Source of the DNA: Rhodothermales bacterium
GTDB lineage: Bacteria; Bacteroidota; Rhodothermia; Rhodothermales; Bin80
Assembly (NCBI GenBank): GCA_028278205.1
Contig: JANQES010000005.1
Location: 1 to 37,311, forward strand
Length of the DNA: 37,311 nucleotides
Direction: 5' to 3'
The translations under genes and the position numbers were made by a program. The notes beneath the pieces are model-generated. The model worked only from the letters and a program-made list of their open reading frames with translations. It had not been told where the DNA came from and made no database searches. Positions 7,970 through 16,600 of the stretch are shown piece by piece (the first letter of the stretch is position 1; every line of letters begins with the position of its first letter).

Positions 7970-10645
7970 TTAGAATGTGATCCGACTTCTCGCGCCAAAG
8001 AAAATGCCGAATGCCGGTACGTATGATGGATCGGTGGTGCCCTTTGTATGCATGGTGGCTCTGATACCGCCGTAGAGTATATAAAATGGCCCGCCGCCGA
8101 TGTTCTGATCCCGCTCATACATCAATTCTACACCAGGAAACAGGAAAGCCTTCTTGCCGAAGTCAGGATCCGGGCCGAGAAGCCCCTCGGCGCCAAGACG
8201 AAAGCAGCAGTACCTTTTCGATAACGGAAGATAATGCGAAACCTGTAGGCCGAAGCGAATACCAGGACGCAACGGGTGTTGTCCAAATTCTTCAAATTCT
8301 GCACGTAGTCCTATTCGCGTTTTATCGTTTCTTATCCCTATGTTCTTGGTTAGCCTCCCTGCTATAGCCCCCCGGATGCTAAGAGTCATTCCCCGCCTGG
8401 TATAAGCACCGGCCTCTGCCGAGATGTACCAAAGTTCGGTTTCGGTGAGATCCACCAACTCGTTATACTTCTGATAGGCTTTCTTTTTTTGATTGCGCCT
8501 GAAATACCGCCACCCGGTGCCCCGTAGCGCGCCGGCGTGTTCCGCGTCAGGTACACGAGTTTCATACGTGTCTAAGGCCTCCTCGTAGGAAGAAAATGCA
8601 TCGTTATATTCCCCCATCGCGAACTGTACGTTCCCTTTCTTCATCTGTATCCCTGGCTCCTTTGAATCCTCCAGCAACGAGTCATAAGAAGCTAGCGCCG
8701 AGGAATAATCTCCCCGGAAGAGATGGGCATCCCCGATACGCTCCAGCATTTTAAATACGGTACTCTGATAGTCGGGAAGGTCGCGATAAAGTGCTAAAGC
8801 CTCCTCGTAATATGCCTCCATCCCGGAAAGATCCCCAGTCGCGGTAAAGGCCTCCAAAATCGAGGCGAGGGCCTCCGCTTCGCCGGGTCGATTCTCTGCT
8901 AGCTGATACTGCGTGCGCATGTTCTGGGCCGCTGCCAAAACTTGCTGCATTTTCTCTGAATAAACCTGTCTTAATCTAGAGATTGCTTCCGGGTTGGTGT
9001 TCCTTGAGTTCCTCAGCACGGCGACACTGTCGGCGGCTACAAACGCTTCGTCCCTTCTCTGTGTAATAAATCGTCTCAAACTATCCGCCCGCTGTAATGC
9101 AACTTCTCTCTGGAGGGCATCACGTTCTCCCTGTAAGGCATCACGTACTCCCTGTAGGGCAACTTCAAGGGATTCTCGCGTGGCTTCAAGGTCATCTAGC
9201 GTGAATTGAAGCTCGAGATTTGCGGAGTTCAGGTCAAGCTCCCGCGCCACACTTTGTTTTAAGTAAAAGTCCGACCTTTCAGCCTCAGCTTCAGCCCTTT
9301 CAGCTGCTGCACGAGCGACATCGCCTAGCGAATCAGAAATCGCGATCTGCTTGACTAGCGAATTCGCTCTATCCTCAGCAATGAGGCGTAGCGAATTTGA
9401 TATGTCGCGCTCAGTGCGCAAACTATCTGCCGCCCGCCCCTGCTCCTGCGCAAACGTATTGGCTTGCCCTGCCAGGACGGCAAGGAGCGCGACGATCACA
9501 ACCAGCGCTCCTATCAAGACATACATCCAGAGCGGAATGCGTTTCCACCAGCGAACAGGCATCTGCACGCGTATCCAGCGGCGATTGAAGAGCTTCTCGT
9601 AGATCTTGTTACGCACGACGAGGTAGCCGTCGGCGTCGCGTTTGACGATGCCGGAGAGTTTGAGCTGGGTGTATTGCAACGCCGACTGATCGGGGATCCG
9701 CTTCTTCTTCAGAATACGATGGTAGAGGGTAAGCGCTGCCTCCTTGTCGACGCGCGTGTCCCAGAACCGCATGATCTGTTCGAAGTGGGTGTCGGAAGAA
9801 ACCTTTTCGATGCTCGGGAACGTGGCCGCAACCACACTGGCCACCGCCTCGCGGGTCTGTAGCTTTTGCTCAATGACTTCCTGGCAGAGCCGGGTGGTCA
9901 GGTAGGGATGGCCCCCGGTCCAGGCGAGCACGTGGTGCACCATCGCTTCGGGGTCCTCGACTTTACCGTCGATGACCTGCACCAGCGGCGCGAGGTCGTC
10001 TTTGTCCTCGTCGAAGTCGCGTACTTCGACGGTTCTGCCAACATTGTAGGCCGTCGTGCGGGCGTCTTTGACGAGTTCGTTGGGGCTGGCCACGCCCACC
10101 AGGCAAAACGTCACCTGTTCATACGCGGGCTCCATCGACCGCTTGTTATACATGGTGCGGATGGCCGTAAAGAAATCGTCGGTATAGTTCAGCTTGAGTG
10201 TACTGTCGATCTCATCGACAAAGATGACCAGCGGCGCCTCCAGAGCGGGCGCGACCACCTCCCTGAAAAAGCGAAGAAACCGCAGGTTGGCCGTTCCGTC
10301 GGGATTCTGCTGCCACCAGGCTTTGATGTCGATCCTAAGGCGCAACCCTCTCGTGAGGCGGACCAAAAAGCCCTGGTACCAATCCTCCGCCGATGCCGGC
10401 GTACCCAGTTCCCCGGCAAGGTCGATGTAGACCGTCCGGATACCGTCTTCGCGAAGCCGCAGCCGGGCCTTGTTGACGATACTGGATTTGCCCACCTGCC
10501 GCGACGAGAGGATGTTGCAATATTCGCCCTGTTTGAGGAGCCCGTAGACCTGATCTTCGAGATCCTCACGCGTGAGGTAAAGGTGGCGCCTCGGGTTGAG
10601 CGTCCCTCCGACCTGCAGTTCGGGCGTGACGCTGGGGGTGGTCAT
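7970..10645 (-). CDS. AAA ATPase - TM - coiled coil - TPR - putative outer-membrane barrel protein
   Basis: An 891-residue multidomain protein. Residues 22-255 form an AAA-like domain (AAA_35, PF14516-type) with a Walker A stretch SSRQVGKSS (47-55), Walker B LVIFVDEID (139-147), then FFTAIRTMYNKR, LVGVASPNEL and the TGGHPYLT sensor/lid segment. Residues 300-355 look like a winged helix. A basic patch (RWWKR) precedes one transmembrane helix (about 370-393), which predicts cytoplasmic N and periplasmic C ends. Residues 400-540 are coiled coil, including three 7-residue units (DALQGER type). About 590-735 are TPR-like repeats. Residues 745-891 are alternating, aromatic-ended strands ending in ITF, like an outer-membrane beta-barrel. 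Its start codon overlaps the stop of the TIR-AAA gene by 4 bases, so the two are co-translated. The part after the membrane helix is visibly less GC-rich than the AAA part, suggesting a mosaic origin. Function unknown; signalling or defence is inferred from the partner. Confidence 0.85.
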   Translation of the reverse strand: MTTPSVTPELQVGGTLNPRRHLYLTREDLEDQVYGLLKQGEYCNILSSRQVGKSSIVNKARLRLREDGIRTVYIDLAGELGTPASAEDWYQGFLVRLTRGLRLRIDIKAWWQQNPDGTANLRFLRFFREVVAPALEAPLVIFVDEIDSTLKLNYTDDFFTAIRTMYNKRSMEPAYEQVTFCLVGVASPNELVKDARTTAYNVGRTVEVRDFDEDKDDLAPLVQVIDGKVEDPEAMVHHVLAWTGGHPYLTTRLCQEVIEQKLQTREAVASVVAATFPSIEKVSSDTHFEQIMRFWDTRVDKEAALTLYHRILKKKRIPDQSALQYTQLKLSGIVKRDADGYLVVRNKIYEKLFNRRWIRVQMPVRWWKRIPLWMYVLIGALVVIVALLAVLAGQANTFAQEQGRAADSLRTERDISNSLRLIAEDRANSLVKQIAISDSLGDVARAAAERAEAEAERSDFYLKQSVARELDLNSANLELQFTLDDLEATRESLEVALQGVRDALQGERDALQREVALQRADSLRRFITQRRDEAFVAADSVAVLRNSRNTNPEAISRLRQVYSEKMQQVLAAAQNMRTQYQLAENRPGEAEALASILEAFTATGDLSGMEAYYEEALALYRDLPDYQSTVFKMLERIGDAHLFRGDYSSALASYDSLLEDSKEPGIQMKKGNVQFAMGEYNDAFSSYEEALDTYETRVPDAEHAGALRGTGWRYFRRNQKKKAYQKYNELVDLTETELWYISAEAGAYTRRGMTLSIRGAIAGRLTKNIGIRNDKTRIGLRAEFEEFGQHPLRPGIRFGLQVSHYLPLSKRYCCFRLGAEGLLGPDPDFGKKAFLFPGVELMYERDQNIGGGPFYILYGGIRATMHTKGTTDPSYVPAFGIFFGARSRITF
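9105..9163 (-). repeat. 21-bp in-frame tandem repeats in the coiled coil
   Basis: Three consecutive 21-base units of the type GTGATGCCNTACAGGGAGAA encode successive heptads (VALQGVR, DALQGER, DALQREV). Because 21 bases equal one heptad, copy-number change would lengthen the coiled coil without a frameshift. Confidence 0.75.
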
Positions 10646-12816
10646 AAGGCCCTCTTGAAGAAGCGGTCGTAGAGGAGGTTGGCCGGGTTGACCCGCCCGT
10701 CTTTCTCTTCCTTGCCCACGAGGCCGGCGCCATAGAGGCCATGGTAGAGGTCAGGGGCGGGCTTCTCGCCATAACGCACCTGCCGCATGGCTTCTATGAG
10801 CTTCGGGTCGCTGTCGAGTTTTGCCAGCAGCGCCCGCAGGTGGTCGCCGAAGGGTCCTCGCTCTTCGTCGGCTTTATCCAGGAGCCGGTCGAAGCTCATT
10901 TTCTCCGGGCCGGCCATGCGGTAAAAGGCCAGCCGTGTGAGATAGGGATGCCCCTTGAGCAATTTCCACAACTCGTCTTCGTCGATATCGAGATGGTAGC
11001 GCCTGCACAACGTCTGGTGCTCTCTGTACGTGAACGGCTGCATCTCCAGCACCAGCCCCACGTTAAAGGGCGAGCGATCCTTCGAGTCGATCAAGAGATA
11101 GGGTTCGGTGGAAATGACGAGCGCGAGGTCGAGCATCTCCCATCTCGGCTCAAGCCCTGTGCGGTTGTTGTGCCAGTTGCGCAACATCGTGAAGAAATCC
11201 GTCTGATACGGCTTTTTGTAGACCCGGTCTACTTCATCGAAAGCGATGACGAGCGGCCCGTTTACAGCATCGAGGATCTTCTCTTCGACGAACGTCACCA
11301 TGTCCCACTGAGAATCGATCACCGGTTTGTCGCCTCCGAGCCGCAGCCGTTGTTGCAGGGCCATGCCAAGCCGAGAAAGAAAAGTGGGATAGGTCTTGAA
11401 GTCATCTTCGGAAAACCGGGAGAAATCGACGAACGCCTCCTTTTTGCCGGCCTCCCTGCACGCCACACGGTACCGAATGAGCAGGCTGCTCTTGCCCATC
11501 TGCTGCGGGCCTTTGATCACCAACGTCTCGCTGAAGGGATGCGCCGCGCGGGCTTCGGCCTGTTCGTCTACGCACCGCCTGATGTAATAGGGGTCGTCGA
11601 GCCGCACGCTGCCGTCGGGCACAAACAAAACGCGGGCATCAGCCGAGGCGCGCGGGCGTATCGGATCACGAGCAACGCGAGGCTGCCGGTCGGCTTCCAG
11701 ACGCTCGGCGAAGGCCGGCTCCTCGACGGCACTGCCCACCGGCTGCATGGCATTGAGCAGATTATCGAGCAGGCCCTCGGTGTCGTCCGCTCCGTCCCAG
11801 ACGACGTACTGGAGATGCCCGAGGTAATTATGCAATTCATACTCCAGCGGCCCCTGGTAACGCACACGGACGGGAATGAGGTGCGGCCTCCCTTGCCGGC
11901 GTTGAATCTGGTGCGCCATCCGCACCTCTTCGAGCACCATCTCGCTATCCATGGAGTTCTCCGAGAGCAGCACCACCAGATAATCACACCACCGAATCCG
12001 CGCCTTGATCTCTTCGAGCCAGTCCGTTCCGGCTTTGATTTTTTCATCGACGAAGGTTTGATACCCGGATTCGCCCAGACGGCGGGTGAGCGACACCGCC
12101 AGATACTCTTCGTCGGGATCGCCGTGCGCGTAGGAGATGAAAAACTTCACGCCTTCGGCCTCAACCTCCGGCGGCGCCGGGTCGTCGGCCTCTGGATCCT
12201 GCCGGTCGTCCTCTGCCGGCGGCGACTCCGCGACGGGACCCAGCCCACCGGCGGCTCCGACCGGGGCCGGTGCCGCCAGGGGATAGCGCTGGCGAATATA
12301 TTGCGTCAGGTGATTACGAACCAGGGCCTCAAACGCATCGGCTCCCTCATACGCCCACCATAACCCTTCTTCGGGAAATTCCTGCTGGAACTGCAAGACC
12401 TGGCCCCACTGGTCCGTTTCCTGCTTCGACGTCGGATTGTACGACTTCTGGTTGAAATAGACCATGATTTGAGGACGCCCCGTCTCCTTCCAGGCCTTGT
12501 AGGCCGTCCGAAACTCGTGCTCCGTGCCCGACTTCGCGTTCTTTGTGGGCGTGCCGAATCGTTTCCAAAAGATGCCGATGAGGAGGTCGCATTCCGGAAT
12601 ATTTATGATCGGATCGATCAAGCCCTGCGGCCCCGCCGGGTCAAAGCCGGGATACGCTCTGGTCTCCCACCGCACCACCTCAAGCCGCAACCCACGATCT
12701 GCTGCACTTCCCCGGTTGAGTTCAGTCGCTATCGCTTCGAGTTTATCACGCTCATTTTGCACATCTCCAGGCGATGCGACGACTATCTTGAGTACTTTCA
12801 CCGTCATCGTTCCCAT
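10642..12816 (-). CDS. DUF4062 - TIR - AAA ATPase protein
   Basis: A 724-residue soluble protein with three modules. Residues 5-110 resemble DUF4062: V-A-S-P-G-D-V-Q-N-E-R-D opening, E-V-V-R-W-E-T, and C-D-L-L-I-G-I-F-W-K-R-F-G-T-P. A Pro/Glu/Asp linker (178-222) leads to a TIR domain (223-355) with KFFISYAHGD, TFVDE, the helix DWLEEIKARI, CDYLVVLLSENS and SEMVLEEV; the last carries the Glu expected for NAD-cleaving TIR enzymes. Residues 397-640 form an AAA_35-like ATPase with Walker A GPQQMGKS (436-443), Walker B PLVIAFDEVD (521-530) and GHPYLTRLAF. The tail (650-724) looks like a winged helix. The ATPase is related to the one in the next gene, with which it overlaps by 4 bases. TIR-plus-ATPase proteins are typical of bacterial immune and conflict systems, so a triggered NADase is plausible; no trigger or activity is shown by sequence. 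An ATG at 12807 is an alternative start. Confidence 0.9.
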   Translation of the reverse strand: MGTMTVKVLKIVVASPGDVQNERDKLEAIATELNRGSAADRGLRLEVVRWETRAYPGFDPAGPQGLIDPIINIPECDLLIGIFWKRFGTPTKNAKSGTEHEFRTAYKAWKETGRPQIMVYFNQKSYNPTSKQETDQWGQVLQFQQEFPEEGLWWAYEGADAFEALVRNHLTQYIRQRYPLAAPAPVGAAGGLGPVAESPPAEDDRQDPEADDPAPPEVEAEGVKFFISYAHGDPDEEYLAVSLTRRLGESGYQTFVDEKIKAGTDWLEEIKARIRWCDYLVVLLSENSMDSEMVLEEVRMAHQIQRRQGRPHLIPVRVRYQGPLEYELHNYLGHLQYVVWDGADDTEGLLDNLLNAMQPVGSAVEEPAFAERLEADRQPRVARDPIRPRASADARVLFVPDGSVRLDDPYYIRRCVDEQAEARAAHPFSETLVIKGPQQMGKSSLLIRYRVACREAGKKEAFVDFSRFSEDDFKTYPTFLSRLGMALQQRLRLGGDKPVIDSQWDMVTFVEEKILDAVNGPLVIAFDEVDRVYKKPYQTDFFTMLRNWHNNRTGLEPRWEMLDLALVISTEPYLLIDSKDRSPFNVGLVLEMQPFTYREHQTLCRRYHLDIDEDELWKLLKGHPYLTRLAFYRMAGPEKMSFDRLLDKADEERGPFGDHLRALLAKLDSDPKLIEAMRQVRYGEKPAPDLYHGLYGAGLVGKEEKDGRVNPANLLYDRFFKRAL

Positions 12817-13157
12817 TGTGTCTATACTCTATGATTAACAGAAAGCGTAGCGACAACGTTATACGCGTGCCATCGCTACCCATACACTATCTTTATAAGC
12901 TCTCAACAGCCGGCTACAGGCTCTCTGTGTTCGTCAAGAACAGGATTTATCTCTTAACCAAAAAGGGCCTGTAGTTAGTATATAAAACGAATCCTGAGCG
13001 TCTTTGCAAGTAAAGCTTTCACGAAAGCGATGGAGCAGGGTGTCTTTTCGAAGACGCAATAATTCGCGCCACAGATAAACACACCGCTCAGGGCGGGGTA
13101 TAAATCGAACCACCACAGCGCCCCCGCTTTCCCTCAGAAAATCCAATCAGTGCAACC
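12817..13157. other. intergenic region between divergent genes
   Basis: No gene is supported here. It is the shared upstream region of the minus-strand TIR-AAA operon and the plus-strand lipoprotein gene, and it is A/T-rich compared with both. It contains small palindromes such as GCTTTCACGAAAGC (near 13015) and GTCTTTTCGAAGAC (near 13041), and an A/T tract around 12975-12990 (TTAGTATATAAAACG) that could be a promoter for the plus strand. A 70-residue frame on the minus strand lacks protein-like character. Confidence 0.45.
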
Positions 13158-13508
13158 ATGAAAACCATCCGCTTCACCGCCCTCGCCCTGCTCATCGCCG
13201 CTGCCGGCTTGCTGGCCGGCTGCACGCAGGAATCGCAAAACCGCATCGGTCGGTCGCTGCAAAACTGGACGGGTACCAACGGCATCCTCGAAATCTACGC
13301 CGGCGAACGGCTCGTCAAACGCTTCATGGAAATCGACAAACTCACCACGGGCGTCGCCACCGGCGGCGACACCGCCCGCCCCTACCGCTTCGGCTACGGC
13401 ATCCTCGACGAAAACCTCAACGGCCAGGTAGACCCCGGCGAAAAAAAGGTCTACTTCGAATTCAGCGACTATTCGACCTCTTATATTTTCTATGAAAGTC
13501 CACGTTGA
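13158..13508 (+). CDS. small lipoprotein with EF-hand-like loop
   Basis: A 116-residue protein with a lipoprotein signal: MKTIRF, a hydrophobic core, and lipobox LLAGC with the lipidated cysteine at 22. The mature part is about 95 residues, with no family I recognise. Near the C terminus, DENLNGQVDPGE fits the 12-residue calcium-binding loop pattern D-x-N-x-N-G-x-V-D-x-x-E seen in EF-hand and dockerin loops. The rest (Y-R-F-G-Y-G-I-L before it, K-V-Y-F-E-F-S-D-Y after it) looks like beta strands. It is alone on the plus strand between minus-strand genes. It is expected in the periplasm or on a membrane surface; its role is unknown. Confidence 0.8.
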   Translation: MKTIRFTALALLIAAAGLLAGCTQESQNRIGRSLQNWTGTNGILEIYAGERLVKRFMEIDKLTTGVATGGDTARPYRFGYGILDENLNGQVDPGEKKVYFEFSDYSTSYIFYESPR

Positions 13509-13558
13509 TTTTCAGGCTATATCAAGCGTTTATCTATCAATCATGAGTATGCGCCGAC

Positions 13559-13600
13559 AAAAAAACGGGACATCCAGGGCGTCAACCCTCGGATGTCCCG
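13559..13600 (-). terminator. strong rho-independent terminator beyond the tRNA-Asp fragment
   Basis: On the minus strand a perfect 10-bp stem CGGGACATCC / GGATGTCCCG, extended by an inner AGGG/CCCT stem, is followed by seven T. It lies 5 bases beyond the 3' end of the tRNA-Asp fragment, the normal place for a tRNA terminator, and also closes the giant surface-protein transcript. Confidence 0.85.
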
Positions 13601-13605
13601 TCAGG

Positions 13606-13652
13606 CGGTCCGGACGGGACTCGAACCCGCGACCTCTGGCGTGACAGGCCAG
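13606..13652 (-). pseudogene. 3' fragment of tRNA-Asp (anticodon GTC)
   Basis: Read on the minus strand, this is tRNA-Asp from position 27 to 73. It has anticodon stem CTGGC/GCCAG, loop CTGTCAC with anticodon GTC, variable region, a perfect T arm (GCGGG-TTCGAGT-CCCGT), the 3' acceptor strand CCGGACC and discriminator G, then CCT rather than CCA. The 5' side has neither the matching GGTCCGG acceptor strand nor a D arm; the sequence there is instead an imperfect palindrome (CAGGCC...GGCCTG) running into the coding gene. So the 5' half is missing. Orphan tRNA 3' halves are the usual scar or attachment site of tRNA-targeting integrases. None is encoded in the window, so that origin is inference. 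Confidence 0.75.
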
Positions 13653-13690
13653 CCTTTAGGCCTGCTCCCGGCTTTCTCGTGAGGAATCGT

Positions 13691-16600
13691 TTACTTCACG
13701 AGCGTCATGCGGCGCACCTGGCTGAACGAGCCCGCCTGCATCCGCACCAGGTAGAGCCCCGAAGCCAGATGATCCGCGCGGAACGCCACCTCGTGATGAC
13801 CGGCCTGCATCGGACCCGAGACCAGCAGCGCCACCCGGCGACCCGTCACGTCGTAGACCGCGATCAGCACCTCGGAGGCCTCCGGCAGCGCAAACGGAAT
13901 CGTCGTCTCCGGGTTGAACGGATTGGGGTAGTTCGACGAGAGCGCGAACTCGGCTGGCACGTCGAGCGTGGCCGACAGGGACTGGACGTCTTCTGTCAGG
14001 CGGGCCTGCGCGGCTGCCGCCGTGATGGAGGTCATCTCCGTGGCTTCATTGTTAACGGTGTGAGCGTCGCTCTGGTCGGGGGCGAGGCTCGTCAGGCCCA
14101 TCATCAGACCGACGACGTCGGTGCCGCTGCTGGCCGAGGCATCGACGGTCATCGTGGCGGTGAACGTCTCGCTGGCGCCGGCGGCCAGGCTGCCGAGCGT
14201 CCAGGTGCGCCCGCTGCGTGTGCCGGCACTGACGACGATGCCATCGACCGTCACGCCGGCGGGCCTGGTCGGCACGCCGTCGAGGACGACATCGATGGCC
14301 TCGTCGGTGCCGTGGTTGGTCACCGTGACGGTGTAGACGAGATTGCCTGCGCCCGAGCCAGCCTGCACCGGATCGGCCGACTCGGTAATCGTCACGCCGA
14401 GATCGATGCCGGTAACCTGGATGGAGGTAGCCACGGAGGCGGCGTCGTTGGCGGCATGGGCGTCGGTCTGGTCGAGGCTGGTGACGGCCATCATCAGGCC
14501 GACGACGTCGGTGCCGCCGGCGGCCGAGGCATCGACGGTCATCGTGGCGGTGAACGTCTCGCTGGCGCCGGCGGCCAGGCTGCCGAGCGTCCAGGTGCGC
14601 CCGCTGCGCGTGCCGGCACTGACGACGAGGCCATCGACCGTCACGCCGGTGGGCCTGGTCGGCACGCCGTCGAGGACGACGCCGGTGGCGCCTGCGGTGC
14701 CGTGGTTGGTCACCGTGACGGTGTAGACGAGGTTGCCTGTGCCCGAGCCGGCCAGGACCGGATCGGCCGACTCGGTGATGGTCACCCCCAGATCAACGCC
14801 GGAGGCTCCCACGACGACCGTGTCGGTGTTGCATTGGTTGTTGGTCTCGTCGCTCTCGGAGACGACATCGCTGGGATCGACAGCGCAGGTACTCTGGCCA
14901 TTGGTGTAGCTGCCCGCAGCCGAGGCCGTCGCCGTGACGACGGCGCGGAAGCTGCCCGTGGTGGCCAGCGTCACCGCGCCGCCGCCGGATTGGGTAGGCC
15001 TGCAGGTGAGCAGGGGCGTGCCGTCGCTGAGTGAACAGCCGATTGTGCCGGTGATGCCCGTCTGGTTGTCGACGGTCACCGTGGCCGAGTAGGTCACCCC
15101 CGTTGTGGGCAGCGCGTCGGTGAGGATCTGCGTGTCGATGGCGTTGAAGACGGCGTCGGCACCGCCGGTGTTGGTCACCACGAGGTACCACTGCCAGGAC
15201 TGGCCCACGGCCACCGGCGAGCCGCTGTTGGATGTAACCACCGAGAGATCGGGCGCGCCCTGCACCTCGACGGTGTCGGTGTTGCATTGGTTGTTATCCT
15301 CGTTACTCTCGGGCACGTTGCCGTCGGGATCGACGGCGCAGATGCCGCCGGTGGGGTTGGTGTAGCTGCCGGCAGCCGAGGCCGTGGCCGTGACGACGGC
15401 GCGGAAGCTGCCCGTGTTCCCTCCGACAGTCACCGGGCCGCCGGAGGCTGTGCATCGGAGCACGTTCGACGCGTTGATCGCACAGGAGATTGTGCCGGTG
15501 ATGCCCGTCTGGTTGTCGACGGTGACCGTGGCGTCGTAGCTCACCCCCGTCGTGGGCAGGTGATCGATCAGGAGCACAGCGTCCTTGGGGAAGGTGGCAC
15601 CGAGGCTGCCGAGCGTGGACACTTGCAGATACCACTGCCAGGACTGGCCCACGACGACCGGCGTACCGCTGTTGGATTTGACCACCGAGAGCTCGGGGTG
15701 ATACGACGCCACGACCGTGTCGGTATTGCAGGCGTTGTTGGTCTCATTGACCTCGGACACGTTGTCGTCGGGATCGACCGCGCAGATACCGCCGGTGGGA
15801 TTGGCGAAGGTGCCCGAGATCGTGGCCGTGGCCGTGACGGTGGCGCGGAAGCTGCCCGTGGTCGCTCCGATGGTCACCGGGCCGCCGGAGGCCGTGCAGG
15901 TGAGCACATTGGCGGCGTTATCGATCGCACAGGAGATCGTGCCGGTGATGCCTGTCTGGTTGTCGACCGTCACCGTGGCGTCGTAGCTGACGCTGGGCGG
16001 GCCCTGAGGAAAGCCGACATCGGTCGTGGGCAGGTAATCGACCAGGAGCTTATCGCCCGAGGCGAAGGTGGCGTCGACCGAGCCGAGATTGGACGCCTGC
16101 AAGTGCCACTGCCAGGACTGGCCCACGGCCACCGGCGTGCCGCTGTTGGATTTGACCACCGTGAGTTCGGGCGCGCCCTGCACCACGTCGACGGTGTTTG
16201 GGATGCAGGCATTGTTGGTCTCGTCGGTCTCGGACACTTTGCCCTCGGGATCGACCGCGCAGAGGCCGCCGGTGGGGTTGGTGTAGCTGCCCGCCGCCGA
16301 GGCCGTGGCCGTGACGACCACGCGGAAGCTGCCCGAGTACTTCGCGAGCGTCACCACCCCGCCGGAGGCCGTGCAGATGAGCAACCCCGCCCCCGCGGTC
16401 GAACAACTGATCGTGCCGGTGATGCCGGTCTGGTTGTCGACGGTGATCGTGGCGTCGTAGCTCACATTGGTCGTGGGAAGGTGATCGATCAGGAGCTTAT
16501 CGCCCGAGGCGAAGGTGGCGTCGCCCGAGCCGGTATTGGACACCTGCAGGTGCCACTGCCAGGACTGGCCCACGGTCACCGGCGAGCCGGTGTTGGATTT

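Noticed and set aside
10741..12363. Plus-strand open frame of 540 codons opposite the TIR-AAA gene
   Set aside because: No domain pattern or signal; composition is that of an antisense frame. The minus strand has clear TIR and ATPase motifs.
12934..13146. 70-codon minus-strand frame upstream of the TIR-AAA gene
   Set aside because: No family features, and it lies in A/T-rich divergent promoter DNA with small palindromes.
13606..13680. A complete tRNA-Asp gene
   Set aside because: Only the part from the anticodon stem to the discriminator base is present; the 5' acceptor strand GGTCCGG and a pairing D arm are absent.
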